This document shows, piece by piece, positions 29,001-40,132 of a DNA stretch of 64,000 nt. Position 1 is the first letter of the stretch. Each line of letters starts with the position of its first letter. The translations under genes and the position numbers were made by a program. Below the pieces are notes generated by a model, which saw only the letters and a program-made list of their open reading frames with translations, made no database searches and was not told the DNA's origin. The DNA comes from PALSA-270 sp963770245 (GTDB taxonomy: Bacteria; Acidobacteriota; Terriglobia; Terriglobales; Acidobacteriaceae): NCBI GenBank assembly GCA_963770245.1, contig CAVYOX010000017.1, positions 186,001-250,000 on the forward strand, given 5' to 3'.

Positions 29001-31415
29001 TCAATCGTGAGCAATATTGTCCAGCATCCAGATATTCCCAGAGACCTGTGTGATGTCTAGAACAATGCGATCAGTCGTAAGGGACATTTCCATCGACGCG
29101 AGAACCGGGGAGATCATTTGGCTGGGGCTTTGAAAGCTAGTCACACGGAAAGGCTCTCCGGTTGGCTTGCCGTTTGTGCGATCGAAGCGAATCCCCCAAA
29201 CGTTATAGAAACCAGTTCGGTTTGAAACGAAATAAATTGTCCGCCCGTCTGGCGACCAGCGCGGCTTGTCTTCCCAGTATTTTCCGTCCGAGATTTGCAC
29301 CCACGGACCACCCGATGCAGGAACAACGTAAACGCGTGCGAGAGAGCCGCCCGGCGCGTCGACGGCACAGAATGCCACCCAGCGGCCATCCGGCGAGAAT
29401 TGTGCCTGCCACAGGTTGTAGTTTGGGCTACCGGTGATTACCTTTCGCGACGCATCCGCGTGGGGAGCGGCGGCAATCGGTAACAAACCAATGAGAAAGC
29501 GTCCGGGCGTGAGAGTCTCGGAGTTTTCCAGAATCGAGGCTCCATCCGGTGACCAATCCAGAGCAACATCTCCCATGGGACCGAGAGCGGAAAATAGCTC
29601 CTTCTCTTCACCGCCGGCAGCAGGCACGATGACGATGGAGAATTCCAGGCGAGTGTGTTCCGGATTCACCGACCGGAAACGCGCATAAGCCAGTTGCTGG
29701 CCATCGCGCGACCAGTTTGGACGGTTGCGAGAAAAACCATCGCCCCCAGCGATGAAGATCTCGCTTCCGTTGACCAAAGACTTCACCCAGACTTCCTGAA
29801 GCGACTGGTCCCAAAACTCCTGCTTGCCCGAATGCTGTGCGATAAACGCCAGCTTCTTGCCGTCGGGCGAAAGGGCGGGCATCCACGCATCGCGATCAGC
29901 CGCGGTGACCGGTTGCCCCGCTCCGTTGATCCGTCCGGTCTTGGCGTCGAAAGGCAGTGACCAAGCGCGAGTCCGCTGACTGCGCTCAGTGAAGGCCACG
30001 CGATTGCCATCTCGCGAAACCGTAACGTCGCTGTCGGCGCCGGCCCCGGTTGTAAGCCGCTCGGGTCCATGCACCCAACGCAGAGTCTGCGGGTCAACCC
30101 CTACCTGCCATAGGTTCTTTACACCTTTACAATTGCCCTCCAGGTAGAGAGCCCGACCGGAAGGCGCCCAAACGAAGCCACTGAAGGCGACGTCCGCGTC
30201 CTTAATTCTTTGCTGAATTTCCGGGGCGAGGTCTGACTGGACTGGGTTGCCGCCAGTCAAGGGGACCGTCCAAAAGCTCAATCCCAGTTTGCGATGATTG
30301 CCGAGAATTGAAATCCTTCGCCCGTCGGGATGCCAGGAAACCGACAAGCCAGTCAGGAACGCGGTGAACTGATTGAGCACTTCGCTTAGCACTTCATGCG
30401 GGGGCTTGCCGTCAAGACCCGCCACGTAGACTTTTGGAGCATCCACCGTAGGGCCGATCATCGAACCATAGAACAAGATCTGGGAGCCATCCGGCGACCA
30501 GCGCGGGCGAAAGCCAAAAGACGAAATCTTGCGCTCGTTCCCTCCCAACGCAGGCACGATGTACAAACCTCCGCCGTCACGTTCCGATCGGAAGACAATA
30601 TTCTGACCATCCGGAGACCAATCCGGCTGCCAATCTTGAGCCGGTGATTTGGTCACGGGAATCGGTGTTCCCCCTCCAACCGGCTGCACCCAAATATCGA
30701 AGTTGCCACCCCGCTCGGAAGAGTAGGCAATGAAGCGCGCATCTGGAGACCAGGTTGGTTCGCCCTCGGGACCTTCGTCGAAGGTGAGGCGCAACAATAT
30801 TGGTTGCCGAGATGGGAGGGCGGAAAAAAGTCTCTGCCGAATCGCGACCGCCGCAATGACAGCAACAACCGCCAGTATGCCGAGTACTGCCCCCACCGGA
30901 TGCCGACGAACGGGGCTGTCTTCGGTCAAAAGCCTCTTTTCAAGCGCCGGAGACGGCGATGCGACCCGGGATGGCGGGGCCGTAATCTCCGTGCCCGTGG
31001 TTGTTCCAATCTCCGCCGCGTCCTCGCTCTCCTGAATCAGAACCTTGGAGAGCGTACGCCGATGGACGACCAGTCCGTCCTGGTTTGCCATATCGCGCAC
31101 TTCGCCGACAAACCGATAGCCTACGCCCGGTATGGTCGCGATATAGAGATTCTGGCCGGGAGTTTCTCCGAGTAACTTGCGCAGTGCCGAGACGTTCTGC
31201 GCCAGATTCACTTCTTCCACAAAGCTGTCCGGCCACAGCATCTTCATCAACTCGTCCTTCACCAGCACGCGGTCGCGATTCCGGATCAGCACCAGCAGGG
31301 TGTCGAACACCTTGGAAGTCAGTGGCAGGACCTGCTTTTCCCGGGTCACGAGGCGCCGGGTGGCGTCCAAGCGAAAAGGACCGAACTCATAAAGATCTTT
31401 TGTTTCGTTAGACAT
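29001..31415 (-). CDS. CadC-like regulator with TolB/WD40 propeller
   Basis: An 804-residue one-component membrane regulator. N-terminal OmpR/PhoB-type winged helix (residues ~5-100: YEFGPFRLDATRRLVTRE, VFDTLLVLIRN, SVRKLLGE-like region and IPGVGYRFVGEV), a transmembrane helix (~170-192, VGAVLGILAVVAVIAAVAI), then TolB-like PD40 repeats throughout the periplasmic half (EPTWSPDARFIAYSS, DWQPDWSPDGQNIVFRS, KPRWSPDGRTIYFVSN). The propeller probably senses an envelope ligand and drives DNA binding. The ATG at 31415 starts closest to the winged helix; a GTG exists at 31445. It lies downstream of the TonB receptor on the same strand, separated by about 350 bp, so expression is probably independent. 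Confidence 0.9.
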   Translation of the reverse strand: MSNETKDLYEFGPFRLDATRRLVTREKQVLPLTSKVFDTLLVLIRNRDRVLVKDELMKMLWPDSFVEEVNLAQNVSALRKLLGETPGQNLYIATIPGVGYRFVGEVRDMANQDGLVVHRRTLSKVLIQESEDAAEIGTTTGTEITAPPSRVASPSPALEKRLLTEDSPVRRHPVGAVLGILAVVAVIAAVAIRQRLFSALPSRQPILLRLTFDEGPEGEPTWSPDARFIAYSSERGGNFDIWVQPVGGGTPIPVTKSPAQDWQPDWSPDGQNIVFRSERDGGGLYIVPALGGNERKISSFGFRPRWSPDGSQILFYGSMIGPTVDAPKVYVAGLDGKPPHEVLSEVLNQFTAFLTGLSVSWHPDGRRISILGNHRKLGLSFWTVPLTGGNPVQSDLAPEIQQRIKDADVAFSGFVWAPSGRALYLEGNCKGVKNLWQVGVDPQTLRWVHGPERLTTGAGADSDVTVSRDGNRVAFTERSQRTRAWSLPFDAKTGRINGAGQPVTAADRDAWMPALSPDGKKLAFIAQHSGKQEFWDQSLQEVWVKSLVNGSEIFIAGGDGFSRNRPNWSRDGQQLAYARFRSVNPEHTRLEFSIVIVPAAGGEEKELFSALGPMGDVALDWSPDGASILENSETLTPGRFLIGLLPIAAAPHADASRKVITGSPNYNLWQAQFSPDGRWVAFCAVDAPGGSLARVYVVPASGGPWVQISDGKYWEDKPRWSPDGRTIYFVSNRTGFYNVWGIRFDRTNGKPTGEPFRVTSFQSPSQMISPVLASMEMSLTTDRIVLDITQVSGNIWMLDNIAHD

Positions 31416-31770
31416 AAAGGCAGGAGGAAGGGGATCAAAATCCACCGAATGCTAATAGATTTGAAGGGATGGTTCAAGGTATTTATCGGCCGCTTCGGCC
31501 AATATTCCCAGCGTTTGGCGGGGCCATTCCGCACGCCGCAGGCAGATAAAAACAAGGAGGAGAGCAGCGCGGAAAGCAAAATGGGTGCCGAGAAGACAGG
31601 GCGCAAGGAATCTCTGAGCCGCGCTCGAGGGGCGGGGCGGAGAAGGTAGCCATGGCTTGAATCAGATTCCACAAAGCATCGGGGAGTAAGAGCCCTGATT
31701 GTGCCTACCAGGCTGGCGAGAACTTGGTCCGAGCCTTGCGATCGGTCAGCAGCAGGGTCTGTTGGGCCCT
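31416..31770. other. Intergenic promoter region
   Basis: This gap lies upstream of the CadC-like regulator and downstream of the TonB receptor. Open frames here look like shadows and I could not mark clear promoter boxes or a convincing terminator. Confidence 0.4.
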
Positions 31771-34700
31771 CTAATAGATCAGCTTCAGCGAGAACTGAAT
31801 CTGGCGCGAGTTGCCGGCGGTCTTGCTGATTTCTCCAAATCCGTTTGTAGTGCTGATGCTGGCCGAGGGGGAGGTTCCGCTGGTGTTGGTGGACACGCCA
31901 AGAATGTTGGCGGGCAGGCCCATGTTGACGATGTTGAAGAGGTTGAAAAACTCCGCGCGAAATTGCAGGCTAGCGCGCTCTGCTCCACTCTGCCGGCGAC
32001 CGAATGGTGTGTCCTTGACGAAAGCGAAGTCGTGGTCGTAGAAAGCGGGTCCCCGAAACGTGTTCCGTCCCAAAGTACCGAACCGACCTTGGTTGGGACC
32101 GGTACCGCCGGGCACGAAGATCGGGATGCTGAAGAAGTCGGGACCGTTCTCGGGCCCTTCGCCGAAATAATCCTCTCGGTCCTTGCGCGCAGTCGAAAGA
32201 TGGGGCTGGGCAATTTGATCGGGTCGGTCCACCCCATTCGAACCGGCCCCTGTCTGTTGAATGCCAGAGTATACCGTGAACGGCGAGCCGGAACTGATGG
32301 TGGAGATGCTGAGCACCTCCCAACCGGCGGTGAGTTTTCGGCCGGCGCCATTCAGAAAGGCAATGCGATCCAGGTGAAGATCCTGGGCGGCGCTCAGGCC
32401 AAAGGCGTGGGTCACATCGAAGGAGGACGGCCCCTTTTCAGGGCGCGTATCGAAGGGATCCTGGGGATATCCTTGTGTCACCGCGCCGGTCGATCCCGTA
32501 CCGCCTATCACCTGACTTGTGTCGTCGATCGACTTGCTCCAGGTGTAACTTGCCTGAATGCCGGGACCGCTGCGTCCGATGGTCCCGGAGAGGGAAGTCT
32601 GCAGTGCGTGATAGGTGGAATGGGCGGTTCCGGTAATGATGTTTTCCACCCCGAACCCGCCCGTGACTTGGCCCGCGCTGTTGAACTGTGTGTAGGGCGC
32701 AAAGCTCGGATCGGCGCCGGGATAGCCATTCGGAAAACTAGTGCGAGGCAGGTGATCGGCGGCGGTTCCCACATAGTTCGCGTCCGCTGTGAGATTGCCA
32801 AGCTTCCGCTCGAGACCCGCAGTCCAGGTGTAAAGAATCCCATTGCTGAACGAGCGGTCGATGCCAGATAAGCCGAGCGCGCTCACGACGTTACTCGGAG
32901 TCAGCGCAGCCAGGTCTTTCTCATATCGGTCCACATCCATCACGGTATTGGGTGGGACCGAGTTGGGACGGCCCGAGGCGAAGATATCTTGTCCGCTCGG
33001 CGTATAGACACGCGGTAACTGCGCAGGGGTAATCTGGAAACCGTATTGAATCGGAGCAGTCGAAGCGGAGAGCAAGCGCGGATAGACAACAAACGGCGTC
33101 GAGCCGGTTAGAAAGTTATCTTGGTAGAGATTTGGCGGAATTACGGTTATCGCGCCACCGGCATGGGCCTGCAATTTGCTGGTCACTTGCCACGCCACCT
33201 GTACCCGTGGCCCCCATCCGTTCCAATCGGTGCGATACCCCGGCTGCGGGTTCACGACAAACTGCTGGGTGCCATTCATGGTCAAGAAGCCCGATGTGCG
33301 GTGTTCGCGTTCGCTGATCGGAGTATAAAGCTCCCAGCGAATGCCGTAGTCGAGCGTAAAGTGCGGCGTGACCTTCCACGTGTCCTGGATGTATGCATTG
33401 ACGTCATTGCGACTGATGGCGGCGGCACCGATGTGCGGACCATTGGAAAAATACGGCGGTGCGATCGCCCGTGTATAAACAAAGGAACTGCCGGACAGGA
33501 AGCTTGAGAGTGTGTCGGGCAGCGGGTCGCCCGGCTTTACATTGTGTTCCCCACTCGCCGACGGGATTGCCTCCGTGGCGTACGCAGGACCGCCGCCAAA
33601 ATCATACTCACCGTTAGGGCTAATACCGAAATATGTGGTATCCCGGTTCAGGCGCACCTCGACGCCGGTCTTGAATGCGTGGTGGGAGAGAATATAGGAA
33701 ATGTTCTGGCGGCCCTGGAATAGATTGCCATAGACCTGTATGACGGACCCCCCGACTGCGTTGAAGGCTTCAAAGAGGCTGTCATTGAATTTGATCGCCG
33801 GGTCGGTGTAGTCGCCGGTCGGGAAGCCCGGGGTGGAGCGAGTAATGCTGATCGAGGATTCAAGGCTCAGCCTGGACGAGACGGTGCGAACATAGGTAGC
33901 GACTCCATTGCGCTGGCGATCAACATAGGTAGTTCCGAAAGACGGATCGATGGCGGTTTGATCGGGATTGGTTGTCGGCCCCGTCAAGTCATCCATGTTC
34001 AAGCGCGCGAAAAGCTGACCTTTGTCGGAGAACTTATGATCAAGGCGCACAGAAAACTGATTCGCGTTCGTGACCACCTTTGACGCGGTCGCGTAGGTGC
34101 GCGCCTGGAACGGTCCGCCGGGATCGTTCGGCAGAGGATAACGCGCCAGAACGGCCGCGATGCCGGGGTTCACCGGCACGGTCAAAACATCCGTTGAACC
34201 ATCCGCATAAGTGACCGTATCGAGCCCGGTGCGCTCGGCGGCCGTGGGTACAGGCATCACCTGGGTAGTTCCGAGCACCTGCCGGAAGCCCTGGGCCTGG
34301 ATGAAATAAAAAGTCCGCTCGCCTCCATCGTAGAGGTGTGGGATAAAAACAGGCCCGCCATTGGTGAAGCCGAACTCATTGCGGCGAAAAGGTGGAATTC
34401 TTCCGGGATAAGCCGGCGTGGCGTGGTCGAAGTAGTTGCGCGCATCGAAAGCGGAATTACGCACAAACTCGAAGAAGGATCCGTGAAATCCACTGGAGCC
34501 GGAGCGAGTAATGATGTTGGTGAACCCGGCGGCGCCTCGACCGATTTCAGCGGGCATCCAGCCCGAGCTGGACTGAATCTCCTGGACCGCATCCACATCG
34601 AAGTTGGAGAAAGTGGACCCGCCCATCTCGGGATCGCTGATGTCGGCCCCATCCATGGCAAAGGTTGCCTCAACGCCTCGTTGTCCGTTGATGGCGAATT

Positions 34701-35244
34701 GCTGGGTGAAATTCGTGGCCCCGTTGACGTCAGTCATGGTGCCTGCGGCCAGCAGCAGCAATTGGCTAAAGTCGCGCTTGTTCAGGGGTAGTTGGCTCAC
34801 CTCCTGGCTTGAGAGGTCCTCTCCGCCAGTGGCACCGGTCTGTTCTTTAAGGATGGAGAGTGCGAGCTGATTGCGACCTGAAAACGTAATGGCGACTGGC
34901 GGCGCGCCAGGCGCGAGGTCAATGGGCTGGGAGTATTCGATCTTGCGGTGATTGGCCTCAATCGAGAGGCGGTACTGGCCGGCAGGTAGGGGCGGCAGCC
35001 TGAATCGGCCGCCGGTCCCGGATTTTGCCTCAGCTTTGGTACCGTGATCTGTGAGCCGGACGATGACACCGGCGACAGGCGCTCCCCGAGCGTCGCGCAC
35101 CACGCCTTGCCACACCGGAAGCGCCTGCTGACTCTGCGCCGGCGCCGTGCAGATCAGCAGGAGCGCAAGCCACAGCTGGAGAAGCGGTGACTCCAATCCA
35201 CCCGTCGCATGCGTGCGCTGCTGCATGGACACGTTTACTCTCAT
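31771..35244 (-). CDS. TonB-dependent receptor, Oar/CarA-like
   Basis: A 1157-residue outer-membrane protein. After a leader (hydrophobic LWLALLLICTAPAQS) comes a carboxypeptidase-regulatory-like domain (~45-125: GVVRDARGAPVAGVIVRLTD, GRFRLPPLPAGQYRLSIEA), a plug (~130-260: SQLPLNKRDFSQLLLLAAG, FAINGQRGVEATFAMDGADISD, SGSSGFHGSFFEFVRNSAFDARNYF) and a 22-strand-type barrel ending in FSLKLIY, a usual C-terminal aromatic signature. Receptors of this kind are abundant in Acidobacteriota and import large or scarce substrates, often glycans or peptides. The gene begins 56 bp after the DeoR regulator on the same strand, so the two probably form an operon. A fragment of its plug-coding DNA recurs near 45784. 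Confidence 0.93.
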   Translation of the reverse strand: MRVNVSMQQRTHATGGLESPLLQLWLALLLICTAPAQSQQALPVWQGVVRDARGAPVAGVIVRLTDHGTKAEAKSGTGGRFRLPPLPAGQYRLSIEANHRKIEYSQPIDLAPGAPPVAITFSGRNQLALSILKEQTGATGGEDLSSQEVSQLPLNKRDFSQLLLLAAGTMTDVNGATNFTQQFAINGQRGVEATFAMDGADISDPEMGGSTFSNFDVDAVQEIQSSSGWMPAEIGRGAAGFTNIITRSGSSGFHGSFFEFVRNSAFDARNYFDHATPAYPGRIPPFRRNEFGFTNGGPVFIPHLYDGGERTFYFIQAQGFRQVLGTTQVMPVPTAAERTGLDTVTYADGSTDVLTVPVNPGIAAVLARYPLPNDPGGPFQARTYATASKVVTNANQFSVRLDHKFSDKGQLFARLNMDDLTGPTTNPDQTAIDPSFGTTYVDRQRNGVATYVRTVSSRLSLESSISITRSTPGFPTGDYTDPAIKFNDSLFEAFNAVGGSVIQVYGNLFQGRQNISYILSHHAFKTGVEVRLNRDTTYFGISPNGEYDFGGGPAYATEAIPSASGEHNVKPGDPLPDTLSSFLSGSSFVYTRAIAPPYFSNGPHIGAAAISRNDVNAYIQDTWKVTPHFTLDYGIRWELYTPISEREHRTSGFLTMNGTQQFVVNPQPGYRTDWNGWGPRVQVAWQVTSKLQAHAGGAITVIPPNLYQDNFLTGSTPFVVYPRLLSASTAPIQYGFQITPAQLPRVYTPSGQDIFASGRPNSVPPNTVMDVDRYEKDLAALTPSNVVSALGLSGIDRSFSNGILYTWTAGLERKLGNLTADANYVGTAADHLPRTSFPNGYPGADPSFAPYTQFNSAGQVTGGFGVENIITGTAHSTYHALQTSLSGTIGRSGPGIQASYTWSKSIDDTSQVIGGTGSTGAVTQGYPQDPFDTRPEKGPSSFDVTHAFGLSAAQDLHLDRIAFLNGAGRKLTAGWEVLSISTISSGSPFTVYSGIQQTGAGSNGVDRPDQIAQPHLSTARKDREDYFGEGPENGPDFFSIPIFVPGGTGPNQGRFGTLGRNTFRGPAFYDHDFAFVKDTPFGRRQSGAERASLQFRAEFFNLFNIVNMGLPANILGVSTNTSGTSPSASISTTNGFGEISKTAGNSRQIQFSLKLIY

Positions 35245-35299
35245 TCAACTGGAACTCCACTTCATTGCCTATTCTGTGATAATCCTTCGCGGGACTTTG

Positions 35300-36085
35300 T
35301 CAGACTCGAATGACTCTGATTCCAATCCGAGTGAATGCCGCAACCATTTCATCGGATGCGCCCACATCCGTGACGAGTACATCGACGTCCTCGATGGGAC
35401 AGATCAAAGAGCGTGTGACGATTCCCAGTTTGCTGGAATCAGCCACAACAATGACCTGCTTGGCTTGCTTGACCATCGCGCGAAAGGTGAGGGCCTCGTC
35501 CGATTCGTTGGTGGTTGTTCCGCGGTCGGCGTCGATGCCGGAGACGCTGAGAAAAAGTTTGTCAAGGAAACAATCACCGAGGAAATTGATAGCCGCCGCC
35601 CCGAGCAGCGAAAACGACCAAGGCCAGTGAACGTAGCCTCCCGTCAAATGGATCTTTAGGCCCGGCATGTTACAAAGTTCCATGCCGACGTTGACCGCAT
35701 TAGTGATGATCGTGATGTTACTGCGATGACGCAGGCTCCGTGCCACCCAGGTGGTGGTGGTGCCCGCCGTCAAACCAATTGTTTCGTTTTCTTCGACCAG
35801 TTCGGCGGCGGCCACCCCGATGTGTCGCTTCTCCTTCACAAAGCGATGCTCGCGGGTTTGGAACGCCGTATCGTAGCGAAACGGCTCGTAGAGCAACTCC
35901 TGCACCAAAGTCGCGCCACCGTGGGTTCGCCGGATCAATCCTTTGGCTTCCAGCTGTGTCAGATCTCGACGGATACTCGGAGCGGAGGCCTCCAAAGAAA
36001 CGATCAGCTCCTCCACCGTTACAGAGCCTTTGTGCAGCAGCATTTTCAGGATCCGATCCGTGCGGTGCCGTTGGCGATCAGACAT
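35300..36085 (-). CDS. DeoR/GlpR-family transcriptional regulator
   Basis: A 261-residue repressor. N-terminal DeoR helix-turn-helix (RHRTDRILKMLLHKGSVTVEELI...APSIRRDLTQLEAKGLIRRTHGGA) and a DeoR-C sugar-phosphate sensor domain (IGLTAGTTTTWVARSL, ITNAVNVGMEL, VVADSSKLG). Family members usually respond to a phosphorylated sugar made by the pathway they control. It sits in front of one TonB receptor gene (same strand) and is divergent from another at 36593, with CutC, GH29 and GH38 genes beyond, so a sugar signal from that glycan locus is plausible. Full length and intact motifs. Confidence 0.92.
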   Translation of the reverse strand: MSDRQRHRTDRILKMLLHKGSVTVEELIVSLEASAPSIRRDLTQLEAKGLIRRTHGGATLVQELLYEPFRYDTAFQTREHRFVKEKRHIGVAAAELVEENETIGLTAGTTTTWVARSLRHRSNITIITNAVNVGMELCNMPGLKIHLTGGYVHWPWSFSLLGAAAINFLGDCFLDKLFLSVSGIDADRGTTTNESDEALTFRAMVKQAKQVIVVADSSKLGIVTRSLICPIEDVDVLVTDVGASDEMVAAFTRIGIRVIRV

Positions 36086-36592
36086 CGGTTATGCGCGTAG
36101 CCGGCAATGGGATATGTGTCCGCGCCCCCCAGTGGGAAACCCCGGGCGGGAATCAGTCATCGTAACCCAGTCGGAAGCAGCTTGGCGAATGCGCGGGCCA
36201 CGATCCTGATCGAAGTCCAACCCTACACCGAGTCGCAAACGCTCACACGTGCCTCACTAAATAGAATGACCAGATTAGAATGACCAGATCAACAATTGTG
36301 ATCATTATTGGGGATATCGCTCATTTTACGCTTGACAACGGCCACGGTCTACGTTTTAGATTCTTCCGGCAATGTTTTTCGGGGCGCCTCCCAAAGGTAG
36401 AACTTGCCCTTCGGTCCCGGGCCAAGACCAAGTTGTTGGAGAACGCAGTAGACGTGGAGTGACTGTTCTCAACCGCGATTTGTAGCTTCACCGCAGGTGA
36501 CCTGCTGTGTTTAGGATCGAAAATGCTCCGAATTTCCCACCCGGCGTAAGAAACCGGGAACTTCGCCAGAAACGGCGGGAGTGAGGATCTCA
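36086..36592. promoter_or_regulatory. Divergent control region between DeoR and TonB receptor
   Basis: A 507-bp gap between divergent genes. It holds a perfect 14-bp tandem repeat (TAGAATGACCAGAT at 36262-36275 and 36276-36289), a nearly palindromic ATCAACAATTGTGAT just after it, and a TTGACA box at 36332-36337 with a poor -10 (TTTAGA, 17-bp spacer). These are candidates for a DeoR operator and the receptor promoter. Confidence 0.45.
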
Positions 36593-39500
36593 ATGAAACC
36601 AAATCTGTTTCGCTTTCTTGTCGGGTGGTTGCTCGCAGTCTTATTGTGCTCGTCGGCGTGGCCGCAAACCGTCACCGGTTCGATCACGGGCGAGGTAGCC
36701 GACCCGAGCGGCGCCGTGATCGTCGGCGCACACGTCACCGCCGAAAACACTCAAACCTCGGTGAAGACTTCCGAGCGAACGAATGCATCGGGGGTGTACA
36801 CCATTCGTTTTCTGCCCGTCGGCACCTATATCGTGACCATCGAGGCGACTGGGTTCAAAACCCAGAAAATTCCCGCGTTCACGTTGGAAATCAACCAAAC
36901 GGCAAAGATCGACGCCCGCATGGAAATCGGTACCTCCACCACGGTGGTGGTCAAGGCGGAAGCGAGTCCCCTCCTCAATACGACCGATTCCTCACTAGGG
37001 AGTACCCTCTCTACCAACGAGATCGCAAACATTCCTTTGAATGGCCGTAACTTCTCTTCTCTTTCCCTTTTCCAGCCCGGCGCCATCGATCCCGATCCTC
37101 AGGGTATGACTGGGAACAATGCGATCGAGCGCAATACTTACAACAACGGACAAGTGACGGTGAATGGCAATCGCGCCCAGGCGAACAACTACACAATCGA
37201 AGGCGCCGACAATAACGAGCCGCAGAACAACCTCATCGGCTACAATCCCGCGCCGGATGCAATTGCCGAGGTGCGCGTAGTCTCGGCCAACGCCAACGCC
37301 ACCTATGGAAACGCCAACGGCGGCGCGATTGTCACCATCCTGAAGTCTGGGACCAACAACTACCATGGCTCGCTCTACGGCCTTCTGGAGAACCAGAATC
37401 TCGATGCCAACACTTGGGGAAACGGATTAACCGATAGCCCCAAGACCGCTTACACCCAGACCATCTTTGGAGGAACTTTTGGCGGGCGTATCGTGCGCAA
37501 CAAGCTCTTCTTCTTTGCAGACTACGAAGGCATTCGCAGGCACACGGCGCAGCCCCTGCAGCAAACTAGCGTCCTCACCCCGCAGATGCTCCAGGGAGAC
37601 TTCTCAGCCCTTCTGAGCCCAACTCTGCCCGGCGGCCCCATTCAACTGTATGACACACAGAACAACTTTGCTCCCTTCCCAGGTGACCAAGTCCCAGTTG
37701 TGAATCCGGTAGCCCGGTACCTCTTTGCGCATCCCGGGATCTATCCAGCTCCCAATCGAACTCCTCAGGATGGCTTGCTTGAAGATAACTACGTGGGCCC
37801 GCAGGCGAGCTACGTCGCGAACAATCAGGAAGATTTCAAGGTCGACTGGCATCCGGACGACGCGAACACGATCAACGGCTTCTACGCGCAGGGCAAGGGC
37901 AGCGACTTTACTTCAGCCATAATCCCGATATCTTTCCCCGCGCATAACACGTACCCGACAAAGATTGCCGGCGCAAGCTGGGTCCACACCTTCTCGTCCG
38001 CCATTATCAACGAAGCTCGCTTCGGATTTACGCGGGTTCGTTGGAATAACGGCGTTCCCAGCGACCCATCCGGACTTTTCGGCCTCACCGGTGACTCTAT
38101 CGTCGGTATACCGTTCGGCACGCAGGCCTACGCAGGCTTCACCGGGCAGAGCATCAGAAACAATGCCAGCTACATTGGCAACAGTGCCAATCCCCAGGTT
38201 TTCACCGATAACACGTTCAACTACTACGACAATCTCACCTGGCAGCGGGGACGGCACTACTTCACCATCGGCGGACAGGCGACCCGCTACCAGCAAAACT
38301 ATCTCAACGCCGGCAACGTCGGATTCCTAGGCCAGTTTAGCTACAGCGGCATCTACTCGGGGAATCCGAATGCGGCCAATGGGCCAGGCTACGGTCCGGC
38401 GGACTTTGTTCTTGGTCGGATCTCCAACACTCAACTCGCGTCCCCTCTCGGCAATGTAGGGAACCGGCAATGGCGCGTCGGGAGCTACTTTCAGGACGAT
38501 TTAAAAGTATCCGCCAAACTCACACTCAACCTTGGGGTGCGCTATGAGATCGATCAGCCTTGGTACGAGCAGAACAACAAAACTGCAAACGTTCTGCCCG
38601 GTGGAACGGTGGAATACGCCGGCCGCGTGCCAGCTCTCGCCGCTACAGGCTCCATCGTTTGCCCAACTCACTCCTGCTACCAGGCCAACTACAAGCAGAT
38701 CATGCCCCGGCTGGGCTTCGCCTACCAGCTGATGCCAAGGTTTGTGGTTCGCGGCGGCTACGGCATAACCAGCTTTTTTGAGGGCTATTCGTTCAATCAG
38801 CGCCTGACCTCCAGTCCTCCTTTTTCTCTTGCCATCAACAGCAATGCCATCACCCCATCAACGACTTCGGGAGGCACACCTTTCACGGTCGCGGATGCTT
38901 TCAGTCAACCACTCGGCATTAACAACTCACCTATACTCCGTCTGGCCGCAGAACACCCAGCCGGCCAACATCCAGCAATACACCCTTGTCACCGAGTACG
39001 CGATCACCAACGAGCTATCGTTGAGCATGGGATATGCCGGACAAAACGGCGATCATCTCGCAGACTACCGCAATGGCAATCAACTCACCACGGCACAGGC
39101 ACTGGCGATCTCGAATCTTCCCGCCGGCGCGCAGATTCCTGTCGCCGACCAACCACCCTACTACTCGCTAGTTGGAGAAGGTGGAACCATCCTGATCACC
39201 GAGTCCGAAGCCCGAATGAATTACAACTCCGGCCAGTTAACTCTGCGTCAGAGAACGCATCGCGGTCTGGAATATACGCTCAACTACACATTGGCAAAAT
39301 CCCTCACCGATACACCTGGAAACTATGCGGTGGCCAATACCACCATGAACGGATCGTCGGTTCAGAATGGCTACAATCTTATGGCCGACTGGGGTCCTTC
39401 CGCGATGGATATCCGCCACAGCTTGAACTTCATAGGGGTTTACGATCTTCCCTTCGGACGCGGTAGGACCTTCGGCGGAAACGCGAATTCCTTCCTGGAT

Positions 39501-40016
39501 GCTGTGCTGGGAGGATGGAAGCTTGCAACTTCCGCCATCCTCTATTCCGGGTTTCCTGTCACCATCACCGACAACGGCAACAGCAATACAAACAATGTGT
39601 TTAGTCTGAACCGCGCGAACCAATACCGCCCGTTGATCATCCGTAACCGTTCTCTCAAGAACTGGTGGGGGACCGATCCCTCTGCCCAGCCTTGCCTTAC
39701 CGCTGGAGTAGATAATGGGATCTGTGCCTATGGAGAAGCGGCTCCGTTTACCTTCGGTGACGCGCGCAACGACAGCGAGCGCGGCCCCGGCTACCGCCAG
39801 GTTGATACTTCCTTGTTCAAGGACTTCCAGGTCTGGCACGAACAGGTGATAGGCTTCCGTGCCGACTTCTTCAACATTTTCAACATCGCGAGTTACGGAT
39901 ATCCTGACGGCGGCAACGGAAACCCAGTCAACATTAATGACAGCAGTTTCGGTGTAATCAGCTCCGTTCGTTCCCCTCCGCGGCAGATACAACTCAGCCT
40001 GCACTACAGCTTCTAG
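36593..40016 (+). pseudogene. TonB-dependent receptor, Oar-like, frameshifted
   Basis: The first part (from ATG 36593, GAGG six bases upstream) encodes a signal peptide (LVGWLLAVLLCSSAWPQ), a carboxypeptidase-regulatory domain (GSITGEVADPSGAVIVGAHV), a plug (NIPLNGRNFSSLSLFQPGA, VNGNRAQANNYTIEGADNNEP) and half the barrel. Homology then jumps frame near 38930: GINNS continues in the next frame as LYSVWPQNTQPANIQQYTLVTEY and runs to the barrel's end (IQLSLHYSF) at 40016. One extra base explains the break. Together the parts make a complete receptor of about 1140 residues. Either the gene is broken or the assembly has an error. It is divergent from the DeoR gene and followed by cutC. Confidence 0.85.
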
Positions 40017-40035
40017 CTGCGGACCCATTTCCGGC

Positions 40036-40067
40036 GGGCCGCCGCGGGTATGGTGGTGTGGCGGCCC
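40036..40067 (+). terminator. GC-rich hairpin after TonB receptor
   Basis: A perfect eight-base inverted repeat (GGGCCGCC at 40036-40043 and GGCGGCCC at 40060-40067) encloses a 16-base loop twenty bases after the receptor stop. No T-tract follows, so it may be a Rho-aided stop, an mRNA end stabiliser, or an attenuator ahead of cutC. Confidence 0.4.
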
Positions 40068-40132
40068 ACTGCGATGTGAGCAACCAGCACATAGTATCTC
40101 CGCTGTTCTCTGGTTGTTCGGACTCTCAACAT

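Noticed and set aside
28759..29010. 83-codon plus-strand frame with a hydrophobic start
   Set aside because: The last third looks random and the frame runs into the end of the convergent regulator; not enough to call a gene.
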